Assembly (NCBI GenBank): GCA_016209685.1
Contig: JACQVQ010000001.1
Location: forward strand, 1 to 64,000
Source: Planctomycetota bacterium
Lineage (GTDB): Bacteria; Planctomycetota; Brocadiia; Brocadiales; Bathyanammoxibiaceae
Direction: 5' to 3'
Length of the DNA stretch: 64,000 nt
Positions 1 through 8,250 of this stretch are shown here, one piece after another (position 1 is the first letter of the stretch; each line of letters starts with the position of its first letter). The position numbers and the translations under genes are program-made. The notes beneath the pieces were generated by a model. That model saw only the letters and a program-made list of their open reading frames with translations, was not told the origin of the DNA and did not search any database.

Positions 1-102
1 AAGTGAAGGGGAAGAATCTCTTAAAAAAACTAGATTCTTCCCCTTCACTTCGTTCAGGGTCAGAATGACACGAAGTGGTGCGGCGACTTTTTCAGAGGTC
101 TC
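1..102. repeat. MITE-like palindromic element, copy A (left end cut by window)
   Basis: Imperfect inverted repeat whose centre reads GAAGAATCT...AGATTCTTC and whose right edge is GACTTTTTCAGAGGTCTC. The same ends and centre recur at 33678, 38564, 39689, 40847 and 52265, with core-only copies at 18396 and 37241. It has no coding capacity, so it fits a non-autonomous mobile element. The left terminus lies outside the window. Confidence 0.75.
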
Positions 103-149
103 TTTTCTTACTAATCTCTGACCCCCAGTTCCTAAAGTTTGCGTATATC

Positions 150-176
150 AAATATTTGACAAACATGCAAATATTT
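150..176 (+). promoter_or_regulatory. Promoter with perfect inverted-repeat operator for the MarR regulator
   Basis: A perfect 9-bp inverted repeat, AAATATTTG (150-158) and CAAATATTT (168-176), is separated by 9 bases. A TTGACA -35 box (156-161) lies inside it and a TATACC-like -10 follows at 177-182 with a short 15-base spacer. MarR proteins bind such symmetric AT-rich sites, so autorepression of the efflux operon is the likely reading. The symmetry is seen directly; the function is inferred. Confidence 0.6.
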
Positions 177-216
177 TATACCATAAAAGTAAAAGGAGGG
201 GGGCTACCTGAAGGAA

Positions 217-669
217 ATGGAAGAGAAACGCAAAAATATCAACCTGGAGGATTTCGTAGAGGGCATAAACCTCCTGACCTTTGAGCTGGGGAGACATCCG
301 GAGACCCCACTGCTCACACCAGGCCAGGAGGCCCTGCTGACCCTCCTCAACCAGAGGGGGAAATTGCCCCTGAAAGAGATTAAGTCCTTTCTCCACATTA
401 ATACCTTCCAGATGTCCCGTCTCCTGTCTTCTGTAGAGAACTTCATAGAAAACCGCCGTCCCATCTCCCTGGTACACAGGGAGGTAAGCCCCCAGGACAA
501 GAGACAGTGGATAGTGTCACTCTCACCCAACGGCAAGAGAGTCCTCCTGGATGAGTGGAAGAGGACAAAGAAATGGGTAGAGGTCCTCTTGAAGCCCCTG
601 ACCCCGCAAGAAAAGGGGGCCTTTATGGACATCATAAACAAGATGGTCTCTTCCATGCGGTCCAAATAA
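217..669 (+). CDS. MarR-family transcriptional regulator
   Basis: A 150-residue protein with the MarR winged-helix layout: an N-terminal helix, a helix-turn-helix around residues 50-75 (LPLKEIKSFLHINTFQMSRL), and a beta-wing with the family signature DKRQWIVSLSPNGKRVL near residues 92-110. The C-terminal helices would form the dimer interface. It is probably a repressor that responds to a small toxic compound. It is first in an operon with an RND efflux pair; the next gene starts 2 bases after its stop. A perfect inverted repeat overlaps its promoter at 150-176, as expected for autorepression. The ATG at 217 is preceded by GGAGG about 17 bases upstream and by GAAGGA immediately before it, so the exact start is uncertain. 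Confidence 0.8.
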   Translation: MEEKRKNINLEDFVEGINLLTFELGRHPETPLLTPGQEALLTLLNQRGKLPLKEIKSFLHINTFQMSRLLSSVENFIENRRPISLVHREVSPQDKRQWIVSLSPNGKRVLLDEWKRTKKWVEVLLKPLTPQEKGAFMDIINKMVSSMRSK

Positions 670-671
670 CC

Positions 672-1793
672 ATGAGAACCTGGCCTTTCCTATTCCTCAC
701 CCTTCTGTGCTGTTGCCTCTCCCCTGAGGTGGTGGGGGAGTATCGGACAGATAAGGGGGAACGGGTCAAGCCCGTCCAGGTAGCCCCTGCAATCAAACAA
801 GAGGTGGTATACGTGGCAGAGACCACCGGTACCCTCGTGGCGGAGGCGGATGCGGACGTGAGCACCGAGGTGGATGGCACGGTGAAGAAAGTCCTCTTTA
901 AGGAGGGGGACCAGGCAGGGGAAGGCCAACCCCTGGTAGTCCTGCATGACGAAAGGTACAGATTAAAGGTGGAAGAAAATAGGGCGGCGGTAAGACACGC
1001 CGAGGCAGACCTGGACCTAGCCGAGAAGACCCTGAAAAGGAAGGCCCAACTCTCCAACGAGGGGGTAATTCCATTGCAGGAATACGACGATGCCATTGCC
1101 ACGGCCAACCTGGCCAGGGCCAGTCTTGAAACAGCCCAGGCCACCCTCTCCCTGGCAGAGAAAGACCTAAAAGATACCCAGATATTTGCCCCGTTCTCTG
1201 GCCTTATAGGCGCAAAGTATGTAGAAGAAGGAGAGTACGTCAAGGAGGGAGACAAACTATTCAATATAGTGAAGATAGACCCTATCCGTGTGGAATTCTA
1301 CGTCCCGGAAAAATATACGCCCCTGGTAGAGTTAGGGAAGACCTTAAACATTACCGTAGAGGCATTCCCAAAGGAGGAATTCCTGGGTGAGATTTACTTT
1401 GTGAACCCAAAGATTAAGACAGAGACACGCCGTTTCCAGTGCCAGGCCCGCATAAAGAATCCAGACGGCAGGTTGAAGGCCGGGTTCTTTGCCACCTCCA
1501 AGATAGTCCTCTCCAAAAACCCCGATGCCATTGTCATCCCCCAGGAGGCCATCCTTGCGGAGGAGGGCCTTAGTTACTGTTTCATAGTTAAGGCAGGGCG
1601 TGCCAAAAAGGTGAGCCTGACCCCCGGGATAAAACTGAAGGAGGGTATGGTAGAAGTAATTAATGGAATTGTGGAGGGCACCCCGGTAGTGGTCAGGGGA
1701 CAGCACGTGCTGGTGGACGGGGACAGGGTAGAATCCAGGGCCTTGAAGGTGGCAGGGGAAGGCAAGTCGGAGGGTGTAGGGGGTAGGGAGTGA
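672..1793 (+). CDS. RND efflux periplasmic adaptor (membrane fusion protein)
   Basis: A 373-residue HlyD/AcrA-type adaptor linking an inner-membrane RND pump to an outer-membrane channel. The N-terminus (MRTWPFLFLTLLCCCL) is a signal sequence, possibly lipidated. It is followed by a barrel-sandwich half (VDGTVKKVLFKEGDQAGEGQ), a helical hairpin of about 70 residues, the second lipoyl half (IFAPFSGLIGAKYVEEGEYV), then beta-barrel and membrane-proximal domains. I chose the ATG at 672 because it begins the signal sequence and lies 2 bases after the MarR stop; a longer frame from 555 overlaps the regulator and lacks family similarity. No outer-membrane partner is encoded next to it, so it may share the TolC-like protein at 29.2-30.5 kb. 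Confidence 0.88.
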   Translation: MRTWPFLFLTLLCCCLSPEVVGEYRTDKGERVKPVQVAPAIKQEVVYVAETTGTLVAEADADVSTEVDGTVKKVLFKEGDQAGEGQPLVVLHDERYRLKVEENRAAVRHAEADLDLAEKTLKRKAQLSNEGVIPLQEYDDAIATANLARASLETAQATLSLAEKDLKDTQIFAPFSGLIGAKYVEEGEYVKEGDKLFNIVKIDPIRVEFYVPEKYTPLVELGKTLNITVEAFPKEEFLGEIYFVNPKIKTETRRFQCQARIKNPDGRLKAGFFATSKIVLSKNPDAIVIPQEAILAEEGLSYCFIVKAGRAKKVSLTPGIKLKEGMVEVINGIVEGTPVVVRGQHVLVDGDRVESRALKVAGEGKSEGVGGRE

Positions 1794-1796
1794 AAA

Positions 1797-1868
1797 GAAT
1801 TGTAAATTGGAAGTTGAAAATTTTAAAATTTCCAATTTCTAATTTCCAATTTCCAATATTCCAATATA
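1797..1868. repeat. AT-rich low-complexity repeat (AATTGGAAATT type)
   Basis: Tandem variants of AATTTCCAATTT and their reverse complement fill the space between adaptor and pump genes. A related block lies at 50503-50575 between two genes of the Bat operon. Both sit inside operons, so transcription presumably passes through them. No gene is seen. Confidence 0.6.
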
Positions 1869-1883
1869 GGTAGTGGGTAAAAC

Positions 1884-4800
1884 ATGTTCCTCTCTGAAGT
1901 ATCCATAAGAAGGCCCATCTTTACCACCATGATGATGGTGGGGCTAGTCATCTTCGGGGTCATAGGCTACCTGCGCCTTGGGGTGGATGAGTTCCCCAAC
2001 GTGGACTATCCCTATGTGGGGGTATATACAGCCCTGAGAGGGGCAAGCCCGGAGGTAGTAGAGGCCGACATCACGGAAATCCTGGAGGAGGAGATTAACA
2101 CCATCCAGGGGATTAAGAACCTCACCTCCAGCAGTTCCGAAGGCGTCTCCCTGATAATAGTAGAATTTGAGTTGGGGAAGGATGTTGACGCCGCGGCCCA
2201 GGACGTCAGGGACAAGGTATCCCTGGCTATGGAGAAACTCCCCAGGGGGTTAGAGAACCCGGTGGTAGAGAAGGAAGACCCCCAGGCCAGACCCATGATA
2301 TGGCTGGCAGTAACGGGGGATAGGCACATCAAAGAGCTGAGCGATTACGGGCATTATGACCTGAAGCCCAAATTTGAGACCCTGGAGGGGGTTGGGTCTA
2401 TCGTGGAGGGGGCCTCCAGGCAGAAGGCCATGAGGATATGGCTGGACACCACTAGCCTTGAGGCCTATCAACTCACCGTGGCGGACGTCGTGAAGGCCCT
2501 TAAGGAGAAGCACGTAGAGGTGCCGGGGGGCAAGATGGAGGGGTCCGCCATGGAGTTCTCCATAAGGACTGAGGGAGAACTCCAGACCGCAGATGAGTTT
2601 AACCGTCTGATTATTGACTACCGTGGCGGGGCACCTATCAGGTTAAGGGACGTGGGTTTTGCAGAGGAGGGCATGGAAGACCGCAAGATGATAGGGAGGT
2701 ACCGTTTTGAGCCGGGGATTATTGAGCCTGCCGTGGGGTTGGGCGTAAGACGTCAATCCGGTGCCAACACCGTGGCCGTATCCGATAGGGTAAATTGGGT
2801 CTACAAGAACGTAAAAGACTCCCTCAAAGAGAGGGTCAAGATGGACGTGGCCGTGGACCGCTCCGTGTACATAAGGGCCTCCATCCAGGACATCCAGATA
2901 TCCCTCCTCAGCGCCGTCCTCCTGACGGCACTGAGTGTAATCCTGTTCCTGAGGAGCTGGTTGAGTACCCTCTTCGTATCCCTGGCAATACCCACCTCCT
3001 TCATGGGCACCTTTGCGGTGATGTATTTCCTGGGTTTTACCATAAACAGTATGACCCTACTGGCCCTGAGTCTTGCGGCAGGGGAGGTGGTGGACGACGC
3101 CATAATTGTGCTGGAGAACATATTCCGCCGCAGGGAGGAGGGGGAGGACCTGCTTACCGCCTCCAGAGAGGGCACCGACCAGGTGGCCTTTGCCGCCCTT
3201 GCCTCTACCATAAGTACCGCCGCCGTCTTCATCCCCGTGGCCTTCATGAGCGGCGTGGCAGGGCGGTTCTTTTATGAGTTTGGTATCACCGTGGCCGCCG
3301 CCGTGCTCATATCCCTCTTCGTGGCACTTACCCTCACACCTATGTTATGTGCAAGATGGCTGAGGCTCCCAGGGAAGAACCCCGTGTATCGGGCGCTGGA
3401 GCGAGCCTTCCTCAGGCTAGAGGGGGCGTATCAAAGGGTCTTGTTTTGGGTCCTGCGTTTCAGGTACATCGTGGTAATTATAGCGGTGGCGAGCTCTGTG
3501 GGGGGGTACTTCCTGTGGTGGGGGTTAGGCAAAGAGTTGATAACCTCTGCAGACGAGGGTCAGTTTATGGTTATGGTAAAGACCCCCGTAGGCTCCTCCC
3601 TTGACTACACGGATAGCGTCATGAGGGAGGTAGAAATGGTACTGGATGGCCTGCCCGAGACAAAGTCTTACTTTGCCGCCTCGGGATTTGGGGGCGGGGC
3701 TGAGATGACCAACAGGGGTATCGTCTTCGTCCACATGACCTCTCTATGGCAAAGGGCAAGGTCTCAGAAGGAGGTGATTAATCATCTCCGTAAGGAGTTT
3801 GCTAAGCTCCCAGGATTCCTGGCAATCCCCCTGGAATTCGGAGAGGCCTTCGGGGCAAAGAGGGGCGTACCCCTGGAGTTCAGCGTCTCAGGACCAGACC
3901 TGGACACGCTCACCTATCTTACCCGTGAATTCACTACCAGACTCAAGGCCATAAAAGGCATTATTGACGTGGACTCTGACCTTGAACTGGGACGCCCCAC
4001 CGTCAGGGTCTCCATTAACAGGGATAAGGCCGCAGACCTCGGGGTAGACGTGGCCACGGTCGGAGACACCATAAGGACCCTTATGGGTGGACTGGAGGTA
4101 GGTAAGTATAAGAGTGAAGGCAAGCGTTACGACGTCATCGTGAGGCTTTCAGAACCCCAGAGGGAGACTGCCCTGGACATCCTGAGGCCCATGGTAAAGA
4201 ACGTTCGGGGAGAACTGATAGGGTTAAACGACATTGTTACCGTGGAAGAATACAAGGGACTCAACATAATAAATAGAAGGAACCGCCAGCGCTCTGTTAC
4301 CATATCCGCCAACCTGGAGGGCGATAAAAAATTGAATGATGCCCTCTCAGACATGCAAAAGATAGCCAGCCAAATCCTCCCGGAAGGATACGCCCTCTCT
4401 CTATCCGGCAAGTCAGAGACCTTCACAGAGTCCTACACTAGCCTACTCTTTGCCCTCGCCCTGGCCACGGTAATCACCTACATGATACTGGCCTCCCTCT
4501 TTGACAGCTTTGTCCACCCCTTCACCATCATGCTCGCCGTCCCCCTGAGCCTGGTAGGAGGGCTTGGCATGTTAGCAGTGACGCACAACACCATGAATGC
4601 CTTTAGTGTCATAGGGCTTATACTCATCATGGGTATCGTCACAAAAAATTCCATCCTCCTGATAGATTTTACTAACGCCCTGAGAAAAGAGGGAAGGGAT
4701 AGGCACCAGGCCCTCCTGGAGGCAGGCCCCCTGCGGTTGAGGCCCATACTCATGACAGCCCTGACCACCGTGTTCGGCGCCATACCCATAGCCTTCGGCA

Positions 4801-5009
4801 TCGGATACGGCGGAGAGACCAGGGCGCCAATGGGTATTGTAGTGGCAGGCGGCATGATATCCTCCACCATGCTTACCTTGCTGGTGGTACCGGTGTTCTA
4901 TACCCTGCTGGATGACCTTGTATTGATAGTAAGGAGGAAGGGGGCAAATGGGAAGAAGTCAACCTTAGCAGGAAAGATAGAGGTATCATTACCAGAAAGA
5001 AATGGTTGA
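1884..5009 (+). CDS. RND multidrug efflux pump, HAE1/AcrB family
   Basis: A 1041-residue inner-membrane proton antiporter of the AcrB/MexB class. It begins with the typical MFLSEVSIRRPIFTTMMMVG first helix. Two repeats of six membrane segments flank two large periplasmic porter/docking loops. The proton-relay aspartate pair is visible at residues 404-405 (GEVVDDAIIVLEN), which marks the hydrophobic-substrate (HAE) branch rather than the heavy-metal branch. The last segments (GAIPIAFGIGYGGETRAPMG) are also family-typical. Length matches the family. It is expressed with the adaptor upstream and probably controlled by the MarR protein at 217. Substrates cannot be read from sequence. Confidence 0.93.
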   Translation: MFLSEVSIRRPIFTTMMMVGLVIFGVIGYLRLGVDEFPNVDYPYVGVYTALRGASPEVVEADITEILEEEINTIQGIKNLTSSSSEGVSLIIVEFELGKDVDAAAQDVRDKVSLAMEKLPRGLENPVVEKEDPQARPMIWLAVTGDRHIKELSDYGHYDLKPKFETLEGVGSIVEGASRQKAMRIWLDTTSLEAYQLTVADVVKALKEKHVEVPGGKMEGSAMEFSIRTEGELQTADEFNRLIIDYRGGAPIRLRDVGFAEEGMEDRKMIGRYRFEPGIIEPAVGLGVRRQSGANTVAVSDRVNWVYKNVKDSLKERVKMDVAVDRSVYIRASIQDIQISLLSAVLLTALSVILFLRSWLSTLFVSLAIPTSFMGTFAVMYFLGFTINSMTLLALSLAAGEVVDDAIIVLENIFRRREEGEDLLTASREGTDQVAFAALASTISTAAVFIPVAFMSGVAGRFFYEFGITVAAAVLISLFVALTLTPMLCARWLRLPGKNPVYRALERAFLRLEGAYQRVLFWVLRFRYIVVIIAVASSVGGYFLWWGLGKELITSADEGQFMVMVKTPVGSSLDYTDSVMREVEMVLDGLPETKSYFAASGFGGGAEMTNRGIVFVHMTSLWQRARSQKEVINHLRKEFAKLPGFLAIPLEFGEAFGAKRGVPLEFSVSGPDLDTLTYLTREFTTRLKAIKGIIDVDSDLELGRPTVRVSINRDKAADLGVDVATVGDTIRTLMGGLEVGKYKSEGKRYDVIVRLSEPQRETALDILRPMVKNVRGELIGLNDIVTVEEYKGLNIINRRNRQRSVTISANLEGDKKLNDALSDMQKIASQILPEGYALSLSGKSETFTESYTSLLFALALATVITYMILASLFDSFVHPFTIMLAVPLSLVGGLGMLAVTHNTMNAFSVIGLILIMGIVTKNSILLIDFTNALRKEGRDRHQALLEAGPLRLRPILMTALTTVFGAIPIAFGIGYGGETRAPMGIVVAGGMISSTMLTLLVVPVFYTLLDDLVLIVRRKGANGKKSTLAGKIEVSLPERNG

Positions 5010-5034
5010 CAAGTGTTGTATAATGTTGTAAAGT
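5006..5034 (+). promoter_or_regulatory. Possible sigma-70 promoter of the restriction-modification island
   Basis: TTGACA (5006-5011, overlapping the stop of the RND gene), a 17-base spacer and TAAAGT (5029-5034). A TATAAT at 5019-5024 is an alternative -10 but has no well-spaced -35. The region contains repeated TTGT and TGACA words that could bind the HTH domain of the methyltransferase. Confidence 0.35.
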
Positions 5035-5084
5035 CCTGACAAAGAAAATTTCTGGGTTCTTTGGTCTTTATCAGAAGTATAATC

Positions 5085-6185
5085 ATGGAAGGAAAACTAA
5101 TATTCACAACAAAAGAGGCTTCAAAATTTCTGGGGATAAGCACAGCCACTATTTATCGCATGGAAAAAAAGGGACTAATATCTTCAACAAGGACACCAGG
5201 TGGACAAAGACGCTTTAGCAAGAAAAGTATTGAAAAATATTTGAGGGAAAGCCAAAATTTTGAAGCCCCTCAAAACCCGAGCAGATACAAGAAATCCGCC
5301 TCTTCAATAAAAGAGTCAGAGGCCGTCTATGACATTGAAGATAAAGAAAGGGTTGTTACTGCTAAAACCCCTCAAATTGATGAATTGTTCTTTCATAGGG
5401 ATTCCATATGGATATATAACGCTGATTTTTTGAGGACAGAAAACATAGAAGATAATTCTATTGACCTAATTGTAACGTCTCCTCCCTACAATGTAGACAT
5501 AAAGTACAACTCCCATGACGACACGATGGCCTACGAGGACTACTTATCGTTCACAAAAGAGTGGCTTGCTAAGTGTTATAAGTTGATTAAAAGTGATGGA
5601 AGATTTTGTCTTAATATTCCACTAGACAAAAATAAAGGCGGACAGCAATGTGTGTGTGCAGATATTACAACCATTGCAAAACAGGTAGGTTTTAAGTATC
5701 ACTCTACCATTATCTGGAATGAGCAAAATATCTCACGAAGGACTGCCTGGGGTTCATGGCTTTCTGCAAGTGCTCCTTATGTAATAGCTCCTGTTGAAGT
5801 TATAGTTATCCTTTATAAAAAGAATTGGAAGAAAACAAGTGGAAGTGGAAAATCGGATATAACCAGGAAAGAATTTATGGAATGGACAAATGGGGTTTGG
5901 AATTTTATGGGTGAGAGTAAAAAAAGGATTGGACATCCGGCTCCTTTCCCCGTTGAGCTACCCAAAAGATGTATAAAACTCTTTAGTTTTGTAGGGGATA
6001 CTGTACTAGACCCATTCCTTGGAAGTGGCTCAACTCTGCTTGCCTGCTTGCAAACAGAAAGAAATGGGATAGGCGTTGAGATTGATAAGAAATATTGTGC
6101 GTTGGCAGAGAAACGACTCATAACTGAAGGGCAGATAAACCAGCTTAAGCTTAGTGTACCTCTACACGTTGCCCAAGAATCTTGA
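5085..6185 (+). CDS. DNA methyltransferase with N-terminal MerR/excisionase-type HTH (restriction-modification)
   Basis: A 366-residue fusion. Residues 5-55 form a MerR/excisionase-like helix-turn-helix (FTTKEASKFLGISTATIYRM, then a wing TRTPGGQRRF). A linker leads to a beta-class amino-methyltransferase with permuted motif order: catalytic motif IV TSPPYN at residues 131-136 and the S-adenosylmethionine motif DPFLGSGST at about 309-317. TSPPY favours N4-cytosine, but N6-adenine cannot be excluded. It protects host DNA against the partner nuclease, likely the HNH protein at 6454. The fused HTH may let the enzyme repress its own operon, replacing a separate control protein. The start at 5085 is preferred because it begins the HTH. 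The gene is clearly more AT-rich than its neighbours, which suggests horizontal acquisition. Confidence 0.88.
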   Translation: MEGKLIFTTKEASKFLGISTATIYRMEKKGLISSTRTPGGQRRFSKKSIEKYLRESQNFEAPQNPSRYKKSASSIKESEAVYDIEDKERVVTAKTPQIDELFFHRDSIWIYNADFLRTENIEDNSIDLIVTSPPYNVDIKYNSHDDTMAYEDYLSFTKEWLAKCYKLIKSDGRFCLNIPLDKNKGGQQCVCADITTIAKQVGFKYHSTIIWNEQNISRRTAWGSWLSASAPYVIAPVEVIVILYKKNWKKTSGSGKSDITRKEFMEWTNGVWNFMGESKKRIGHPAPFPVELPKRCIKLFSFVGDTVLDPFLGSGSTLLACLQTERNGIGVEIDKKYCALAEKRLITEGQINQLKLSVPLHVAQES

Positions 6186-6199
6186 GAAAGGAGAAGGGA

Positions 6200-6394
6200 A
6201 TGAATAACAGCAAATATATGATTGGAACTTTTGTAAAATGTGATTACTGCAAGGAAGAATTTGCCATTACAGAGATCGTAGAGACTAGCAAAGGCAAGAA
6301 AGGTAAGCAGACGCCCCACAACATATGCCCAACCTGCAAACGCATATCTAATTATTTTTTGGAGAACATAAATAGGGTTAAGTCTTTTTCCTAG
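6200..6394 (+). CDS. Small zinc-ribbon-like protein in the restriction-modification island
   Basis: A 64-residue protein with two CxxC pairs (CDYCKEEF and CPTCKR) that should hold one zinc ion. It starts at an ATG with a good Shine-Dalgarno stretch (AAAGGAGAAGG) and lies 14 bases after the methyltransferase stop. The spacing implies co-transcription. I do not recognise a named family. A regulatory or nuclease-accessory role is possible from position only. Confidence 0.6.
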   Translation: MNNSKYMIGTFVKCDYCKEEFAITEIVETSKGKKGKQTPHNICPTCKRISNYFLENINRVKSFS

Positions 6395-6453
6395 ACTCCT
6401 AATTGCAGAATATATAATTAACTTAGGTCTGCTATTACATCAGGGGACATCCA

Positions 6454-7041
6454 GTGGCAATAAGCATTAATGATTTGATATTGGAGTATTTTCATAACCA
6501 CCCAAACCAAGATCTTCAGCATGGTCCAGTTGTTGATTGGGTTGAGGAACAATACCTTAAACTATGTGGGAGAAAACCCCGTGATACCTGGCGGGCAATC
6601 AGAAAGCTTCATCAAGAAGGCAAGCTAATAAAAGTGAAAAAAGGAGTGTATCGCTACGATCCCGTCCATGTTAAAAACATTAAGTTACTAGATTTTCCAC
6701 CAGACGTTAAGGAAGAAATTTTTAAACGCGACAAGTATCAATGTGTTTGGTGTGGGAGAGGGCCAAAGGATGGCGTTGAAATATGTGCAGACCACAAAAA
6801 GTCAAAAGATTTGGGCGGTGACAACTCGGTAGATAATGGACAAACCTTATGCACGGAACATAATTTACTTAAGAAAAACTACTCCCAATCCGAAGCAGGA
6901 AAAAAATATTTCATCAACCTATATAAAACGGCAGTAAGCATTGGAGATGAGAAAATGATTAATTTTTGTAAGTCCATATTTGATTGCTACGAGGAACATG
7001 AAATCAATGGACAAATACCAAGACCAAACGGGCAGAAGTAA
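6454..7041 (+). CDS. HNH endonuclease, probable restriction enzyme
   Basis: A 195-residue protein with an N-terminal winged-helix-like region (residues 1-70, ending KLIKVKKGVYRYDP) and a C-terminal HNH nuclease with zinc-binding CVWCG, the DHKKSKDLGGDNS histidine/asparagine core, and the TLCTEHNLLKK finish. The start codon is GTG with AGGGGA 6 bases upstream. Placement just downstream of a DNA methyltransferase makes it the likely cognate restriction nuclease; recognition specificity cannot be read here. Like the methyltransferase it is AT-rich relative to flanking genes. Confidence 0.78.
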   Translation: MAISINDLILEYFHNHPNQDLQHGPVVDWVEEQYLKLCGRKPRDTWRAIRKLHQEGKLIKVKKGVYRYDPVHVKNIKLLDFPPDVKEEIFKRDKYQCVWCGRGPKDGVEICADHKKSKDLGGDNSVDNGQTLCTEHNLLKKNYSQSEAGKKYFINLYKTAVSIGDEKMINFCKSIFDCYEEHEINGQIPRPNGQK

Positions 7042-7064
7042 TCGCAAGAAGGAGATAAATAAAA

Positions 7065-7367
7065 ATGGAAGCTATGACTCTGTTAAAAAAGGTAGGCTTA
7101 AATTCTGATGAGCCAGTTTTCTTGATTACTGCAAAAGAAGCAACGGAAAATCTCTTAGAAGCAATTGAAGAATACTGTCCGAACTTAAAAATAAACAAAA
7201 TGACAAAGGAGGATATCACGACTTTACTTTATAGTTACAGTAATTGTGTCATCAATTACCATCCTGAGAACTGTCACCAAGAAAGAGCTGCATTGTTGGA
7301 GAACTTTGAGATGTTACGGCGTTATGGGCTGACCGATGACGACTATAATTCCATAGACTTTTGCTAA
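7065..7367 (+). CDS. Unknown 100-residue protein, end of restriction-modification island
   Basis: An acidic, helical protein with no family I recognise. It shares the low GC content of the three genes before it, begins 23 bases after the HNH gene, and has AAGGAG ahead of its ATG. A palindromic hairpin at 7400-7425 closes the unit. It may be an accessory subunit of the nuclease or an unrelated passenger; nothing in the sequence decides this. Confidence 0.5.
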   Translation: MEAMTLLKKVGLNSDEPVFLITAKEATENLLEAIEEYCPNLKINKMTKEDITTLLYSYSNCVINYHPENCHQERAALLENFEMLRRYGLTDDDYNSIDFC

Positions 7368-7399
7368 GAGCATTTCTGTAACAATGACGAAGCAGTTAA

Positions 7400-7425
7400 G
7401 TAGGGTACGTCCTGATGTACCCTAC
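7400..7425 (+). terminator. Hairpin closing the restriction-modification operon
   Basis: A perfect 9-bp stem GTAGGGTAC / GTACCCTAC with an 8-base loop, followed by ATTTCTTATT. The T-tract is weak, so termination is probable rather than certain. The GTAGGG arm also resembles the GTAGGGGC palindrome family found elsewhere in the window. Confidence 0.5.
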
Positions 7426-7458
7426 ATTTCTTATTCCCCTATCCACTCACTATCCTAA

Positions 7459-8250
7459 ATGGAAACACCCCTCGCCATCATCACCCTCACCAAAGAAGGC
7501 CTCCAGGTAGCGGAAAGGCTGAAGGATGGATTACCCCAGGCAGACCTTTACGTTGCTGAGGGTGTGTTGCAGGGTAGGGGCGACCCGGCGGGTCGCCCCT
7601 ACGCAAGCATTGGCAAGCTCGTAGGGGAGATATTCCACAAATACGACGGCCTTATCTTTATTATGGCCCTGGGTATCGTCATAAGGGCCGTTGCGCCGCA
7701 TATAAAGGACAAGCACTCAGACCCGGCAGTGGTGGTGGTGGATGACGTGGGAAGATTCGTCATCAGTGCCTTATCAGGACACGAGGGGGGCGCCAACGCA
7801 CTGGCAATAAAGGTGGCCTCTATCTTGCACACAGAGGCCGTAATTACCACTGGAACTGAGGCCAGAAAGGATATAATAATAGGACTTGGCTGTAAGGCCA
7901 CTGCCTCCGCAGGAGAAATTAAAGGGGCAGTGATGGAAGGGCTTAAGATTAGCGGTCAGCCCCTGGAGAGGGTGAGGCTCCTGGCTACAATAAAGGAAAG
8001 GGCCGAACTGCCGGAGGTCGTCAAGGCCGCACAGGAATTGGGAATCCCCCTGAGGGTCTTCTCCAGGGAGGAGATAGCCACCTGCGCCAAGGAATACACA
8101 AGGTCTAAGTTTGTAGAAGAAAAAATGGGCATTGGAGGGGTCTGCGAACCGGCCGCCCTCCTTGCCGGGAGGAAGACGAGATTAATACTGAAGAAACAAA
8201 AACTCTCAGGAGTAACCATAGCCATAGCCCAGGAAAACTTAATGTGGTAG
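7459..8250 (+). CDS. cbiG: Cobalt-precorrin 5A hydrolase CbiG
   Basis: A 263-residue protein of the anaerobic cobalamin pathway, which opens the delta-lactone of cobalt-precorrin 5A. The central family motifs are clear (YDGLIFIMALGIVIRAVAP, VVVDDVGRFVISALSGHEGGAN), and the C-terminal domain ends in GIGGVCEPAALLAG. It is shorter than many CbiG proteins. A perfect GTAGGGGC-type palindrome (7574-7602) is read in frame as about ten extra residues near position 39-48, where family members have unrelated loop sequence. The next gene's GTG overlaps its stop, so the three cbi genes are translationally coupled. It starts at an ATG with no strong Shine-Dalgarno. Confidence 0.88.
   Translation: METPLAIITLTKEGLQVAERLKDGLPQADLYVAEGVLQGRGDPAGRPYASIGKLVGEIFHKYDGLIFIMALGIVIRAVAPHIKDKHSDPAVVVVDDVGRFVISALSGHEGGANALAIKVASILHTEAVITTGTEARKDIIIGLGCKATASAGEIKGAVMEGLKISGQPLERVRLLATIKERAELPEVVKAAQELGIPLRVFSREEIATCAKEYTRSKFVEEKMGIGGVCEPAALLAGRKTRLILKKQKLSGVTIAIAQENLMW
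7574..7602. repeat. GTAGGGGC palindrome inserted in frame within cbiG
   Basis: A perfect 29-bp palindrome, arms GTAGGGGCGACCC, read as coding sequence. It belongs to the same family as the intergenic copies at 14910, 33736, 35418, 40939, 44428, 45959, 51176 and 52649. It adds about ten codons without a frameshift. Confidence 0.85.

Noticed and set aside
204-665. 153-codon frame antisense to the MarR gene
   Set aside because: It is the complement of a family-matching regulator, with no family motif of its own.
7368-7458. Possible cobalamin riboswitch before cbiG
   Set aside because: The 91-base gap is too short and contains only the terminator-like hairpin; no B12 box is seen.
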